Made by a program: the position numbers and the translations under genes. 64,000 nt of DNA from Cellulomonas fimi ATCC 484 (GTDB lineage Bacteria; Actinomycetota; Actinomycetes; Actinomycetales; Cellulomonadaceae). The number at the start of each line of letters is the position of its first letter. Position 1 is the first letter of the stretch. Where the stretch lies: the NCBI RefSeq assembly GCF_000212695.1, contig NC_015514.1:3844001-3908000 (forward strand), read 5' to 3'. A model generated the notes under the pieces. It made no database searches, had not been told where the DNA came from, and saw nothing but the letters and a program-made list of their open reading frames with translations. Below are positions 40,849 through 50,352 of this stretch, piece by piece.

Positions 40849-41856
40849 CAGGCGGCGGTCGATGCGTGGGTCGCGCACGACAACGCCGAACGCCCGCACC
40901 AGGGGTTGGACCGGAACGTGCCGGTGATGCCGGCCGACCGGTTCGTGCCGGCAGCACCGGGCGGCCTGCCGTTGTGGGTGCCGCCGACGCTCGCGCCGGC
41001 CCTGGCGGACGACGTCGACGACCCTGAGGACGTCGTCGACGTGTCCACGGACCGGGGCGCTGGCGATGGCGGTGGTGCGGTCGAGTTTGATCGGGTCGTG
41101 CCCGCCTCGGGGAACCTGGCGATCTGCGGTAGCCAGTTCTGGCTCGGCCCCCAGCGCGCCGGGCAGGTCGTGCGGTTCTGGGTCGACTGCCAGTGGGTGC
41201 ACCTGTCCGTGTCTGGGCAGCGGGTCAAGTCGCTGCGGTCGCGGTTCACCGTGGCCGACTTGGAGCTGTTGGTCACGCGCGGCGCCACCCCGGCCGGACC
41301 GGCGCCCATCGCCTCCCGGGGCGGTCCCGGTGCCCGGGCGGGGCGCACCGTGGTGGAGGTCGAACGCACCGTCGCCCGCAACGGGACCATCGCCTTGGGC
41401 GGTCACGTCGTGCTCGTCGCGGACGCGCTGGCCGGGCGACGGGTCGGGATCTACATCGAGGACGGCTGTCCGCTGCTGTTCTTCGACCCCAGCACGCGCG
41501 AGTTGCTGCGCTCCCGCCCCAACCCGCTGGGGCCGGTCGCGACGATCCGCCTGCAGCGCACCTCGCCCCCAGGCCCGTCGCCTCGTCCGTCCGTGGAGCC
41601 GATCCGAGTGCAGCGCCGCGTCTCGGCCACCGGCGTGATCGTCGTCGCCGGGCAGAAGGTCCTCCTCGGGCGCAGCCACGCCGGCGCCGTGGTGAGCGTG
41701 CACGTCCCCGAGACAACGCTGGCGATCGAGCTGCCGGACGGTGAGACCACCGTCGTCCCCCGCACCACCACCACGCCCATCCGGAGCATCAAGGGGCAGC
41801 GGCCACGACCCGCTCAACCCTCAGTTGTCGTAGCCCAGATCTCACACACCACCTGA
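40849..41856 (+). pseudogene. IS481-family transposase, 5' truncated
   Basis: Only the end of the DDE integrase core remains (AVDAWVAHDNAERPHQGLDRNVP, the last catalytic region). It is followed by the long C-terminal extension typical of an actinobacterial IS481 subgroup (VEFDRVVPASGNLAICGSQFWLGPQRAGQVVRFW, then similar blocks at VEVERTVARNGTIALGG and IRVQRRVSATGVIVVAGQKVLLG). The first two catalytic aspartates and the helix-turn-helix are missing. The frame is otherwise open to the normal stop. The IS end (GTAGCCCAGATCTCACACA) follows at 41830. Confidence 0.85.
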
Positions 41857-41937
41857 CGCAGGGCAGGTCCTCGGGACTGCTGCAGGGCTGGTTGACACTC
41901 CATCTGTGGGACGAGGTCCCGCTGGAAGGATGTCGCT

Positions 41938-42222
41938 GTGCCGAAGAAGTTCCCGCCTGAGTTCAAGCGTGACGTCGTGCGGGTCGCCCGCCGCGGCGAT
42001 CTGACGCACGCCGAGGTCGCCGCCGACTTCGACATCTCGATCGAGTCGGTGCGGCGCTGGGTGCGCCAGGCCGACATCGACGACGGCGTCGTGGACGGCA
42101 AGACCACCAGCGAGCAGAACGAGCTGGTCCAGCTGCGCCGCGAGAAGCGCCGGCTGGAGCAGGAGAACGAGATCCTGCGGCGCGCGGCGGCTTACTTCGC
42201 CGCCGGTTCGCTCCCAAAATGA
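41938..42222 (+). CDS. IS3-family transposase OrfA
   Basis: 94 residues from a GTG. It has the OrfA helix-turn-helix (FPPEFKRDVVRVARRGDLTHAEVAADFDISIESVRRWVRQ) and a leucine-zipper-like coiled coil (NELVQLRREKRRLEQENEILRRAAAYFA), which together bind the IS ends. It overlaps orfB by four bases (ATGA) in the -1 frame. OrfAB could be made by -1 frameshifting near CCAAAATGA or OrfB by coupled re-initiation. Confidence 0.93.
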   Translation: MPKKFPPEFKRDVVRVARRGDLTHAEVAADFDISIESVRRWVRQADIDDGVVDGKTTSEQNELVQLRREKRRLEQENEILRRAAAYFAAGSLPK

Positions 42223-43100
42223 GCTACCCGCTGGTCCGTGACCTGGCCGCCGAGGGCATCCCGGTGCGGTTGACCTGCGGGGTGCTGGGCCACTCCAGGC
42301 AGGCGTACTACGCCTGGCTGGCCGAGCCGATCAGCGATCGCGAACTCCAGGACGCCTACCTGACCAACGCGCTGGTCGACGCCCACGGCGACGACCCGGA
42401 GTTCGGCTACCGGTTCTTGGCCGATGAGCTCGAGCGCGCCGGCCACGACGTCGGCGAGCGGCGCGTCTGGCGGCTGTGCTCCCAGCAGCGCCTGTGGTCG
42501 ACCACAGTCCGCAAGGGCCGCCGCGGCGCGGGGAAGTCGCCGGGGGCGGCGGTCCATGACGATCACGTCCGCCGGGACTTCACCGCCGCTGAGCCGGACC
42601 GGGTGTGGGTCACCGACATCACCGAGCACCCGACCGCCGAGGGCAAGGTCTACTGCTGCGCGATCAAGGACCTGTTCTCCAACCGGATCGTCGGCTACGC
42701 GATCGACGAGCGGATGACGGCCCAGCTCGCGGTCACCGCGCTGCGCACCGCCGTCGCCCGCCGCCAGCCGACCGGTGTCGTGGTGGTGCATTCGGACCGA
42801 GGAGCGCAATTTCGAGCACGGACCTTCCGGGCGGTCCTGACCGCCGCCGGCTTGCAGGGCTCGATGGGCCGCGTCGCCTCGGCCGGCGACAACGCGGCCA
42901 TGGAGTCCTGGAACGCGCTGCTGCAGAAGAACGTCCTGAACCGCCGCCGCTGGGCCACCCGCGACGAGCTGCACGACGCGATCGTGTTCTGGATCGAACG
43001 GACCTACAACCGTCGCCGGCGCCAGCGCGCCCTCGGCAAACTCACCCCGGTCGAGTTCGAGCTCGCCTTCACCGCCCAGAACGCCGCCCTTGCGGCATGA
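42219..43100 (+). CDS. IS3-family transposase OrfB (DDE integrase)
   Basis: 293 residues. The HTH_21-type N-terminal region (LTCGVLGHSRQAYYAWLAEP...FGYRFLADELERAGHDVGERRVWRLCSQQRL) precedes the rve integrase core with all catalytic residues: VWVTDIT (D), VVHSDRGAQF (D) and NAAMESWNALLQKNVL (E, 35 residues later). The C-terminal ERTYNRRRRQRALGKLTPVEFE is the family's closing motif. Full length and no disruption. Confidence 0.95.
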   Translation: MSYPLVRDLAAEGIPVRLTCGVLGHSRQAYYAWLAEPISDRELQDAYLTNALVDAHGDDPEFGYRFLADELERAGHDVGERRVWRLCSQQRLWSTTVRKGRRGAGKSPGAAVHDDHVRRDFTAAEPDRVWVTDITEHPTAEGKVYCCAIKDLFSNRIVGYAIDERMTAQLAVTALRTAVARRQPTGVVVVHSDRGAQFRARTFRAVLTAAGLQGSMGRVASAGDNAAMESWNALLQKNVLNRRRWATRDELHDAIVFWIERTYNRRRRQRALGKLTPVEFELAFTAQNAALAA

Positions 43101-43210
43101 TCACCACTCACGCCGTGTCAACCGCCCCTGCAGCAGTCCCCTCGTGCGATTACCTGGTATGCCGCTCGGGCCGAAACGGCCGCGGTGAGGGGCCCTGGCG
43201 CGGTGGCCGT

Positions 43211-44113
43211 TCATGCGGCTCGCGGCAGTTGAGCGGTGATCTCGGCGACAGTCGGTCGATAGTGCCGTCGATTCTGCATGCGGAGCTCCTGCAGGCGGGG
43301 CAGACCCGCAATGGGCGTCAGGTCACCGTCGAGGAATCGGGTGGAGCCGTGCAGGTAGAGCTCCTCAAGGCGCACGAGTTCGCCAACGGGCGCGAGGGTG
43401 TCCATCTGGCCGCCCTCGGCAAGGCTCAGCGTTCGCAGGCCGGTGCATCCTTCGAGGGCAAGCGTGGAATCAAGTCGCCGACAAGCCTCGAGCTCGAGGC
43501 GCTCTATGGTGGCGCGGCCGCGCAGTTGCGAGATGTCTCGCAGCTCCGCCGCTAAGTAGATGCCCAGATCGGCCAGCCTTGGCAGAGCGTCGAGGCCTGC
43601 CAGCGAACGAAGACGGGGTCGGTCCTTCATAGACAAGGTAGTGAGTTCGCTTAGTGGAGCAAGCGGGGAGAGATCGTGTGGCTGGTAGGCGCCGAAAGCA
43701 GCGGAACGGAGGTCGGCCAACGCCATGATCGTGTTTGCCACCTGAGCCCAGTCAGCGCTGATCGTCTGCAACCGGGGAAGGCGCAGGAGATCCAGGCTGA
43801 TGCCCGGGTCGGTCGTGATCTCGAGGAGTTCGAGGGTTGGCGCCAACGTGTAGATGGCGTCCAGGCTGGGCAGTCGGCGGTCCAGAACGACCAACTCCCG
43901 GACGGGTAGATCGCGGAGGAAGTCGAGAGTCGGCTCGTCGAAGCCGAGAGCGTAGTTACAGACCACCCGAGTGACGCGACCCGCGCGGATAGCTTCCGCC
44001 ATCTCCGACGACCACGGCTTGGTGATGACGAGCTCGGATGCTTGCCGTGCGGCGAGCTCAGCTTGTCGGTCAATCGCAGTCAACTGCAACGCCTCTTCCT
44101 GCCACTCATTCAT
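43211..44113 (-). CDS. Leucine-rich repeat protein
   Basis: 300 residues. From about residue 70 the chain is a series of roughly ten leucine-rich repeats of about 22 residues (LPSLDAIYTLAPTLELLEI, LSPLAPLSELTTLSM, LAGLDALPRLADLGIYLA, LEGCTGLRTLSLAEG, VGELVRLEELYLHGS). The N-terminus is helical with no signal peptide, so it is cytoplasmic. It should form a solenoid for protein binding. Codon use is less GC-biased than in the flanking chromosome, in line with transfer. It is divergent from the large ATPase-nuclease gene and could be its partner or sensor; that link rests only on position. Confidence 0.75.
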   Translation of the reverse strand: MNEWQEEALQLTAIDRQAELAARQASELVITKPWSSEMAEAIRAGRVTRVVCNYALGFDEPTLDFLRDLPVRELVVLDRRLPSLDAIYTLAPTLELLEITTDPGISLDLLRLPRLQTISADWAQVANTIMALADLRSAAFGAYQPHDLSPLAPLSELTTLSMKDRPRLRSLAGLDALPRLADLGIYLAAELRDISQLRGRATIERLELEACRRLDSTLALEGCTGLRTLSLAEGGQMDTLAPVGELVRLEELYLHGSTRFLDGDLTPIAGLPRLQELRMQNRRHYRPTVAEITAQLPRAA

Positions 44114-44496
44114 CGTCCGGGCGCCTCAGGCTCCCAACCACCGTCGTCGACACCGCCGCGGGGAGACGCCCAGATCACACCACAGCGTTGCATCGCCGAA
44201 CGTCCACGGACCAGATATGCCCCGGCCCCGGCAGCAGCGGAACCACGACCCCGTCGGATGCGCAGCCTCAGAGACGGCGGCCCGCGGCCCGCATCCCTCA
44301 GTTTCCTAGCCCAGATGTCGCACAACAGGTGGCACTCCGATGTCGCACATCACCTGGCGCAGGGCAACCCGGATGGGGTCGCCGAGGCCCGGGTTTCTAT
44401 GGTCTGCGCGCGCACCGGCACCGTCATCCGCGCAGGGGCTGCCGGGGTGTGGGTGTCTCGTGGTAACCATGAGGCACGCAGCGACGAGGAGGCCAC
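44114..44496. other. Intergenic stretch with IS481 end remnants
   Basis: No gene is supported. At 44305-44370 the sequence TAGCCCAGATGTCGCACA and a second GATGTCGCACATCACCTGGC followed by GCAGGGC resemble the IS481 end at 41830-41866, so these are solo ends from lost elements. The last 30 bases hold the SD (GAGGAGGCCAC) of the large ATPase gene. Confidence 0.5.
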
Positions 44497-47400
44497 GTGA
44501 CCGAAGCTCTCGTCGCTGCTGACGTCGTCGCTGAGCTCTCCCGGGTCGAACTCGCGTCGATCGCCGCCGACGTGCAAGCGGGCAGGCGTGAGCACCAGCT
44601 GAAGTCGCTCGACGAGCGTGGCACGGGACACCTGTTGGTCCGCAACCAGTACACGGGCCGGTACCCGTTCGAGCTGCTGCAGAACGCGGCCGATGCCGCC
44701 GCGGACACCAATCACGCGGGTCATGTGCGCTTCCACCTGTCCGACCAGGCTCTGCTTGTGGCGGACAACGGGATCGGGTTCAGCCCGGACGCGATCCGCT
44801 CCATATGCCGGCTCGGGCGATCTACGAAGAGCCCGACGAAGTCCATCGGGTACAAGGGTCTTGGCTTCCGGTCCGTCGGAGAGATCACCGACCGGCCGCA
44901 GGTCATCACCGGCGCCGTGCGGTTCGGGTTCGACGAGAACCGCGTGTTCGAGCAGGTCGCCGCACTCACAGGTGGGCTGCCCGCCGACCAGAAACTGCCC
45001 ACGTACGCGTTCCCGTTCACGTTGAGCGAGGCCGACCTCGGCGAGGACATCGCACTGGTCGACGAGCTGCTCACCGGCGGGTACACGACAGTGATGCGGT
45101 TGCCGCTGCGCACCGGGGTGGACCGCTCACACGTCGAGGCGCAGCTGCTCCGCAACGTCGACGCCCAGCTGATGCTGTTCCTCGGGTCGCTGGACCGACT
45201 AGAGGTGTCTGGGACCGCCCGCGACTTCGTCGCCGAGGTAGCCAGGCAGGACACCGACGGTGCGCAGCGTGTCTTGATGCAGGTCGGCGACGACCTGACG
45301 CAGTGGCTGGTGTACGCCCGCCAGCTGCCGGTCGCACGTGAGCTGGTCGCTCCCATGGACGGTTGGCAGGAGGTCGAAACCGTAACCGCCGCGGTGGCGC
45401 TGCCGCTCGCGGAGGACGGGCGCCCTTCGACCAGTACGCATTACCCGATGCACGTCTACTTCCCGACCGAGGAAAAGACGGGGTTCACGTTCATCGCGCA
45501 CGCCGATTGGGCGCTGCACCTGGATCGCCGCCAGTTGTCCGGCACGCCGGACGCCACCCCGTACAACGAGTTCATGACGGCGGCGATGGTCGACCTCATC
45601 TGCACCGGCGTCGCACCCGACCTCGCGACCCGGTTCGGGAACCCATCCGTCGCCGCCGCGGTGCTTGCCCCACGCGCAGCGCCGACCGGGGCCGGCGCCG
45701 GGCTGCATGCCAACCTGATGGCGGCGCTGCCGGACGTCGAGTTTGTCGCCACAGTCAGCGGCGCCCTTGTCAGCCCGCGGGCTGCGCGCCTGCTCTTCCC
45801 CAAGTGCCCGGACGTGCGGAGCTTCCACATGCTGTCGGACACCAGCGCACGCCCCACCCTGGTCGCCGCGGACGTCGAGGCTGACGCGGCGGTGCGCACC
45901 ACCCTGGTGACGCTGGGCGCCGCCACGCTGAGTCTGGACGCCACCCTTGCCCTGCTGCGCCCACCGGACGCGGACGACGCTCACGCGTACTACGAGCACC
46001 TGGTCGCGTGGGACGCCGGGCTCGCACGCAGCACGTACGCGAAGGCGCTGTCGGTGATCCCGTGCGTGCGAACCCAAGACGGACGGGTCGTAACACCGTC
46101 ATCGAGGGTGTTCTTCCCGCGCACGAATGACGATGTCGCGGTCGAGCTGCCGCTGCCGATCGCGGTCCTGCCCGACGATGTCGCCGGGCTGACTGACCTG
46201 CTCGATTCCGCCGGTGTCGGTCGGTTTGACTGGCGCGACATCATTCCGGACTACGTCGTGCCGATCCTCACCGATGCCGGCGCGGACGAGGAAAACCGGC
46301 GGCTCGCGCTGAACGCGCTGCGTGCCTACGTCCGCACGCGACGTACTAGCGCTGGCGACCGGGAGATCCGCGACGTGGTAGCAGACGTCCTAGTCCCGGC
46401 ACGTGACGCGGCGGGGACCGCACGCGGACTCTCCCCCGCCGCGCAGGTGTACTTCGCGGTGGACTGGACCGCGGACACGCGCTTGGAAGGCATCTACGGC
46501 CCGTTCGGGGAGGTGGAGTTCCTCGACGTCCCCGCACCGGACGACCCTGCCGAGCGCGACCAGGAGCGTGAGCTTTGGTCGTTTTGCGGAGTTGCCGACT
46601 GCCCACGCGTGCTGACCGTTGAGGCGGAGAACACCCGTGGGTACCTGACGTACGCGATCTGGCAGGGCCACCCGCATAAGAGCGACCCTCTGTGGGCGGA
46701 GTGGTGGCAGGACGACGACGTCCAAGCCGCGAAGGTGTGCCGTGCCGACCACTCCCAGTCGCAGCAGCTGCAGGTGTCCCACCGACTGGACAGGTTCACC
46801 GAGCTCGTGGCGGCCGGGGACCCGGGCCGACTTCGGCTGCTGTGGTCAGCGCTCGCGACGCGCTGGACGAACGTGTACGAGCCAGCCACGAAGGCGACGT
46901 TCCGCTGCGTGCACGGCAACCACACCGGTGACGAACGCACCGCCCCTTCGCTGCTGCAGTATGCCCTGACCGCCAGCGCATGGGTGCCCGCCCGCCGTGG
47001 TGCCACTGTCGAGCTCGTGATGCCATGGCAGGCGTGGCGGGTGGCGCAGTCGACTCCGGCGCACATCCGGTCCCGTGTGCCGGCGCTGCCGGAAGCCATG
47101 ACGTCCGGGCAGGCGCAGAAGATGATGATGGTCGAGCTCGGCGTCGCAGACGCCGCCCGCCTGACCGCTGCCGACCTGTTCGACCTGCTGCGGGACCTGT
47201 GCGACGAAGCCGGCCAGGCTGAGCCGGACGACGGCCAGGTCAAGGCGGCGCGGTGGGCGATGCGAACCTTGAACGACGTCCTGCAGGTCGGCGTGCATGA
47301 AGCGCCAACGGACCCAGTGCCGCTATTGGCGACCCTAGACGGCCGGTACACGTTCGTCACCGAGCCGCTGGTCGTGCGGGACCCGATGCTGCGAGAGGCA

Positions 47401-48858
47401 TGGGGCGCGCGGCGGCCGGTTCTGGCCGCGGACGAGGACTGCGTGTCGCTGATGCGGGTCCTGTCGCTGGTGCTGCTGGACGAGCACGTGAAGGTGACAC
47501 CGGTCGAGGTGGGGCACCGGCCGGATCTGACTGAGGCTATGCAGATGCACGTCGACCGGGCCGCGCCGTGGATGCTGGCGCTGCTGCGCAAGCTGCGGGC
47601 GTCCGCCGAGGAGACGTTCGTGCCACGCATCAAGCGTCTGGACGTGCGGCCGTGCAACGAGCTGATCCTCGCCTACGAGTTCGACGGAGAGCAGGTCGAG
47701 CTAGAGGCGGCCGTCTCGCACATCGCGTCCCGGGTGGTGCCCGGCCCACGTCGCGGCGTCGGAGCTGCGATGTTCGGGACCGCATACCTGGAGGTCGACC
47801 GGGCGACAGGGCACGGGCCGTGGTTCGAGTTCGGGCCGCAGCTGGCGACGCATGTCCGAGCGGAGAACTACGGCGATCAGTTTGGGCAGATCCTGGCCTC
47901 CGACGAGACGACCCGTGCCCGGTTCCTGGCGTCGAAGAAGATCACGGCGGACGACGTGCGCGCCGCCGCGGAGACCCTGGGACGCACTGACGTCCTGCTC
48001 GAGGACCTCGTCGACCCGCTCATCCCGGACACCGATGAGGGCGACGAAGAGCGGGCGCCGGACGACATCCCAGTGGGTGACCTCCACGCGCCGGACGCGG
48101 GACCAGCCGAGACCGAACCTGGTACGCCGGGCAGTGACAAGCTGGCGGGCGACCAGAGGCCGCCGGATCCGCCTCCGCCGCCACCACCGGGGCCGGGCGT
48201 CAGCGGCGGTGGGACCGCTGGGGGTGCGGGTGCACCGAGCGGTGGCCCGGCGACGGATGGTCCACCCGCGCCGGCGTCCGCGCCGACGTTCCCCGAGCTG
48301 GACCCGGACGCGTTCGTCGTCGAGGACGGCGACCCCGGTCCGGCCGTGACGGCGCCCGGCCCCGGTGGTGGCGGCGGAGGCGGAGGATTCGGTGGCGGGT
48401 GGACCCCTGAGCCGGCTGTCTCCGAGGCAGACAAGCGAGCAATCGGCCGCCACGGGGAACGTGCGGTGTACCTATACGAGCGGCAGCGGGTGGCGGCGCT
48501 CGGGCTGAACCCGGACGACGCCGTGGTGTGGCGTTCGGACGCCGAGCAGTACGCCCCGTACGACATCCAGTCGGTTGACGACGACGGGGTCAGCATCTTC
48601 ATCGAGGTGAAGTCGACGACCGGCTCCGACCCGTGCGCGCCGTTCGACATCTCGACAGCAGAGCTCACCCAATCCATCCGGTACGGCGACAAGTTCCGGG
48701 TCTACAGGGTCACGGACGTGCGCTCCTCCGCGCCCCGCATCACCCGTTACACGAACCCCGTCGCGCTGGTACGCGCCGGACTCGCGACCCTAGACGTGTC
48801 CAAGGCCCGGATGCGGTTCGGGCACGAGAGCCCGCGAACGTCAGCTGACGGAAGCTAG
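44497..48858 (+). CDS. NO VEIN-like giant protein: Hsp90-like ATPase plus DUF3883 nuclease
   Basis: 1453 residues, GTG start with SD GAGGAGG. An N-terminal sacsin/Hsp90-like GHKL ATPase domain has the N-box ELLQNAADAA (59-68), the G1 motif DNGIGF (90-95) and the G2 loop GYKGLGFRSV (118-127). The long middle region (about 200-1190) is unrecognised. A Pro/Gly-rich linker (about 1215-1300) precedes a C-terminal NOV_C/DUF3883 domain with GRHGERAV, then PYDIQS (D near 1356) and FIEVKST (E1370, K1372), the PD-(D/E)XK pattern. The same pairing occurs in the plant NO VEIN protein. In a mobile island this suggests ATP-driven target sensing with DNA or RNA cutting in defence, which is inference. Confidence 0.85.
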   Translation: MTEALVAADVVAELSRVELASIAADVQAGRREHQLKSLDERGTGHLLVRNQYTGRYPFELLQNAADAAADTNHAGHVRFHLSDQALLVADNGIGFSPDAIRSICRLGRSTKSPTKSIGYKGLGFRSVGEITDRPQVITGAVRFGFDENRVFEQVAALTGGLPADQKLPTYAFPFTLSEADLGEDIALVDELLTGGYTTVMRLPLRTGVDRSHVEAQLLRNVDAQLMLFLGSLDRLEVSGTARDFVAEVARQDTDGAQRVLMQVGDDLTQWLVYARQLPVARELVAPMDGWQEVETVTAAVALPLAEDGRPSTSTHYPMHVYFPTEEKTGFTFIAHADWALHLDRRQLSGTPDATPYNEFMTAAMVDLICTGVAPDLATRFGNPSVAAAVLAPRAAPTGAGAGLHANLMAALPDVEFVATVSGALVSPRAARLLFPKCPDVRSFHMLSDTSARPTLVAADVEADAAVRTTLVTLGAATLSLDATLALLRPPDADDAHAYYEHLVAWDAGLARSTYAKALSVIPCVRTQDGRVVTPSSRVFFPRTNDDVAVELPLPIAVLPDDVAGLTDLLDSAGVGRFDWRDIIPDYVVPILTDAGADEENRRLALNALRAYVRTRRTSAGDREIRDVVADVLVPARDAAGTARGLSPAAQVYFAVDWTADTRLEGIYGPFGEVEFLDVPAPDDPAERDQERELWSFCGVADCPRVLTVEAENTRGYLTYAIWQGHPHKSDPLWAEWWQDDDVQAAKVCRADHSQSQQLQVSHRLDRFTELVAAGDPGRLRLLWSALATRWTNVYEPATKATFRCVHGNHTGDERTAPSLLQYALTASAWVPARRGATVELVMPWQAWRVAQSTPAHIRSRVPALPEAMTSGQAQKMMMVELGVADAARLTAADLFDLLRDLCDEAGQAEPDDGQVKAARWAMRTLNDVLQVGVHEAPTDPVPLLATLDGRYTFVTEPLVVRDPMLREAWGARRPVLAADEDCVSLMRVLSLVLLDEHVKVTPVEVGHRPDLTEAMQMHVDRAAPWMLALLRKLRASAEETFVPRIKRLDVRPCNELILAYEFDGEQVELEAAVSHIASRVVPGPRRGVGAAMFGTAYLEVDRATGHGPWFEFGPQLATHVRAENYGDQFGQILASDETTRARFLASKKITADDVRAAAETLGRTDVLLEDLVDPLIPDTDEGDEERAPDDIPVGDLHAPDAGPAETEPGTPGSDKLAGDQRPPDPPPPPPPGPGVSGGGTAGGAGAPSGGPATDGPPAPASAPTFPELDPDAFVVEDGDPGPAVTAPGPGGGGGGGGFGGGWTPEPAVSEADKRAIGRHGERAVYLYERQRVAALGLNPDDAVVWRSDAEQYAPYDIQSVDDDGVSIFIEVKSTTGSDPCAPFDISTAELTQSIRYGDKFRVYRVTDVRSSAPRITRYTNPVALVRAGLATLDVSKARMRFGHESPRTSADGS

Positions 48859-48867
48859 GCGGGCCCC

Positions 48868-48945
48868 GCCGTCATTTACGGCACTGCCCACCGAGGTCGC
48901 AACGTGATCGAACGGTCCTTCGACGCGATCAAGCGCTGGCGCGCT
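48868..48945 (+). pseudogene. IS5-family transposase fragment, left part
   Basis: 26 codons reading GRNVIERSFDAIKRWRA, the catalytic-glutamate region of an IS5-family transposase. The frame continues at 50353-50481 once the inserted IS element and one CTAG copy are removed. The N-terminal part is absent. Confidence 0.75.
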
Positions 48946-49005
48946 CTAGGGCGTGTCTCCCATTCGGGTTGACGGGCGAGGTCGGGATGTGGAGCCTTTG
49001 GCGTC

Positions 49006-49386
49006 GTGGATCGATCCGAGCCGGGTTATCCGTGCCCGTGCTGTGGGCACGTCACCTTCGGCGAACCTCCTGGTAGCTACGAGATCTGTGGCGTCTGCTT
49101 CTGGGAGGACGACGCGGTCCAGCTGCGTTGGCCAAACTACGGTGGCGGCGCCAACACGCCTTCGCTGATCGAGGCCCAGCGCACCTTTGCCGAAGTGGGC
49201 GCCATGGAGAGCCGGTTCGTCGGACACGTACGCGCCGCCGACGAGTCCGAACCGCTGGACGAGGGATGGCGCCCGATCGATCTCGCGGTCGATCACTTCG
49301 AAGCCCGAGGCGTGCAGAAGGCCCCGTGGCCCGCCGATCTCACGACGCTGCACTGGTGGCGGCCCACCTTCTGGCGGCATGGGTAG
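49006..49386 (+). CDS. Cysteine-rich CPCC protein, IS passenger
   Basis: 126 residues from a GTG. The N-terminal YPCPCCGHVTFGEPPGSYEICGVCFWEDD carries the two CxxC-type pairs that define the Cys_rich_CPCC family, presumably binding zinc, followed by NYGGGANTPSLIEAQRTFAEVGA, also typical. No signal peptide. Function is unknown; relatives often appear beside toxin-immunity genes. It is convergent with the transposase, seven bases from its stop, and lies wholly inside the IS ends, so it travels with the element. Confidence 0.85.
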   Translation: MDRSEPGYPCPCCGHVTFGEPPGSYEICGVCFWEDDAVQLRWPNYGGGANTPSLIEAQRTFAEVGAMESRFVGHVRAADESEPLDEGWRPIDLAVDHFEARGVQKAPWPADLTTLHWWRPTFWRHG

Positions 49387-49393
49387 TGCCGGA

Positions 49394-50306
49394 CTACGCC
49401 TTGGCCCACGCGATGCAGGCGGCGAGGACAACAGCGGCGCGGTAGGTGATGGCGAGCTTGTCGTAGCGGGTCGCCAGCCCTCGCCACTGCTTCGTCAGGG
49501 CGAAGTGGCGTTCGACGACGTTGCGACCGCGGTAGGCGGCGACGTCGAGCCCGGGCGGCCTGCCGCCGCGTGAACCGCGTCGCCGGCGGGCGTTGATCGT
49601 GTCGGACTTCTCAGGGATCACGGCCCTGATGCCACGGCCCCGCAGCGCGCGACGGTAGGCGCCGGCCGAGTAGGCCTTGTCGGCAACCACCGCGTCCGGT
49701 CGCGTGCGCGGTCGGCCCGCACCCAGGCGCGGGACACGGATGTCAGCCAGCACAGCGCCCAGCACGGCACCGTCGTTGCGGTGCCCTCCGGTGACCACAA
49801 CCGCGAGCGGGCGACCGTGCCCGTCGACCGCGGCGTGGATCTTCGTGGTCAGACCGCCACGGGAACGTCCGACTCCATGACCCGCGGGTTCACAGGCCTC
49901 GATCGGCAGATTCCTGTGATTCGACCGTGCCCCCTGTGTCCTGATCGGGACGCGCCGTGTTCGTCGCGTGCTGGTGGGCCCGTGTGATCGTGGCGTCCAC
50001 CGACACCGTCCAGTCGACCTGACCGGCGGCGTCGGCCTCGGCCAGCAACCGGGCTAGGACCCGGTCCCAGGTCCCATCGGTGGCATACCGGCGGTGCCGC
50101 TTCCATACCGTCTGCCACGGACCGAACTGCTCACGCGGCAGATCCCTCCACGGGATTCCAGTCCGGTACCGGTAGGCGATCGCCTCGACGATCCGCCGGT
50201 TGTCACCGAACGGGTGGCCCCGCCGCCCCGCATTCGACGGCAGCAACGGCTCGATCCGCGCCCATTGCCCGTCGGAGAACACCCGAAACCGCGAAGACGA
50301 CGTCAC
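49394..50306 (-). CDS. IS5-family (IS427-like) transposase, two overlapping frames
   Basis: The first frame (GTG at 50306, stop at 49890) has the DUF4096 N-terminal domain (FSDGQWARIEPLLPSN, GIPWRDLPREQFGPWQTVWKR) and the first catalytic Asp in VSVDATI. The second frame, +1, carries GRSRGGLTTKIHAAVDGHGRP, the second Asp in VVADKAYSAG and the Glu in RNVVERHFALTKQWRGLATRYDK, with its stop at 49394. Such split genes in the IS427 group are joined by programmed frameshifting. The catalytic triad is complete across the two frames. Confidence 0.88.
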
Positions 50307-50352
50307 AAGCCCAAGATCTCGCGAGCCTCGTCTCAGAAATGGGAGACACGCT

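Larger units (their letters stand above)
41873..43140 (+). mobile_element. Complete IS3-family insertion sequence
   Basis: 1268 bp. Terminal inverted repeats at 41873-41898 and 43115-43140 match in 24 of 26 positions (starting GGGACTGCTGCAGGG). A 3-bp target duplication CTC flanks it (41870-41872 and 43141-43143), as expected for the family. orfA and orfB are intact, so it may still be able to move. It inserted a few bases beyond the IS481 remnant. Confidence 0.93.
48950..50352 (-). mobile_element. IS5-family element carrying a CPCC passenger gene
   Basis: 1403 bp. Terminal inverted repeats of 15 bp (48950-48964 and 50338-50352, 14 of 15 matching, core GCGTGTCTCCCATT) and a CTAG target duplication on both sides (48946-48949, 50353-50356). 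It encodes a two-frame DDE transposase on the minus strand and, between the transposase stop and the left end, a cysteine-rich gene on the plus strand. Removing it restores an open frame in the older transposase fragment around it, which proves the boundaries. Confidence 0.88.

Noticed and set aside
40849..41856. Active IS481 transposase or a novel surface protein
   Set aside because: The DDE core is cut away before the last catalytic region; the remaining repeats match the known C-terminal extension of this IS subgroup.
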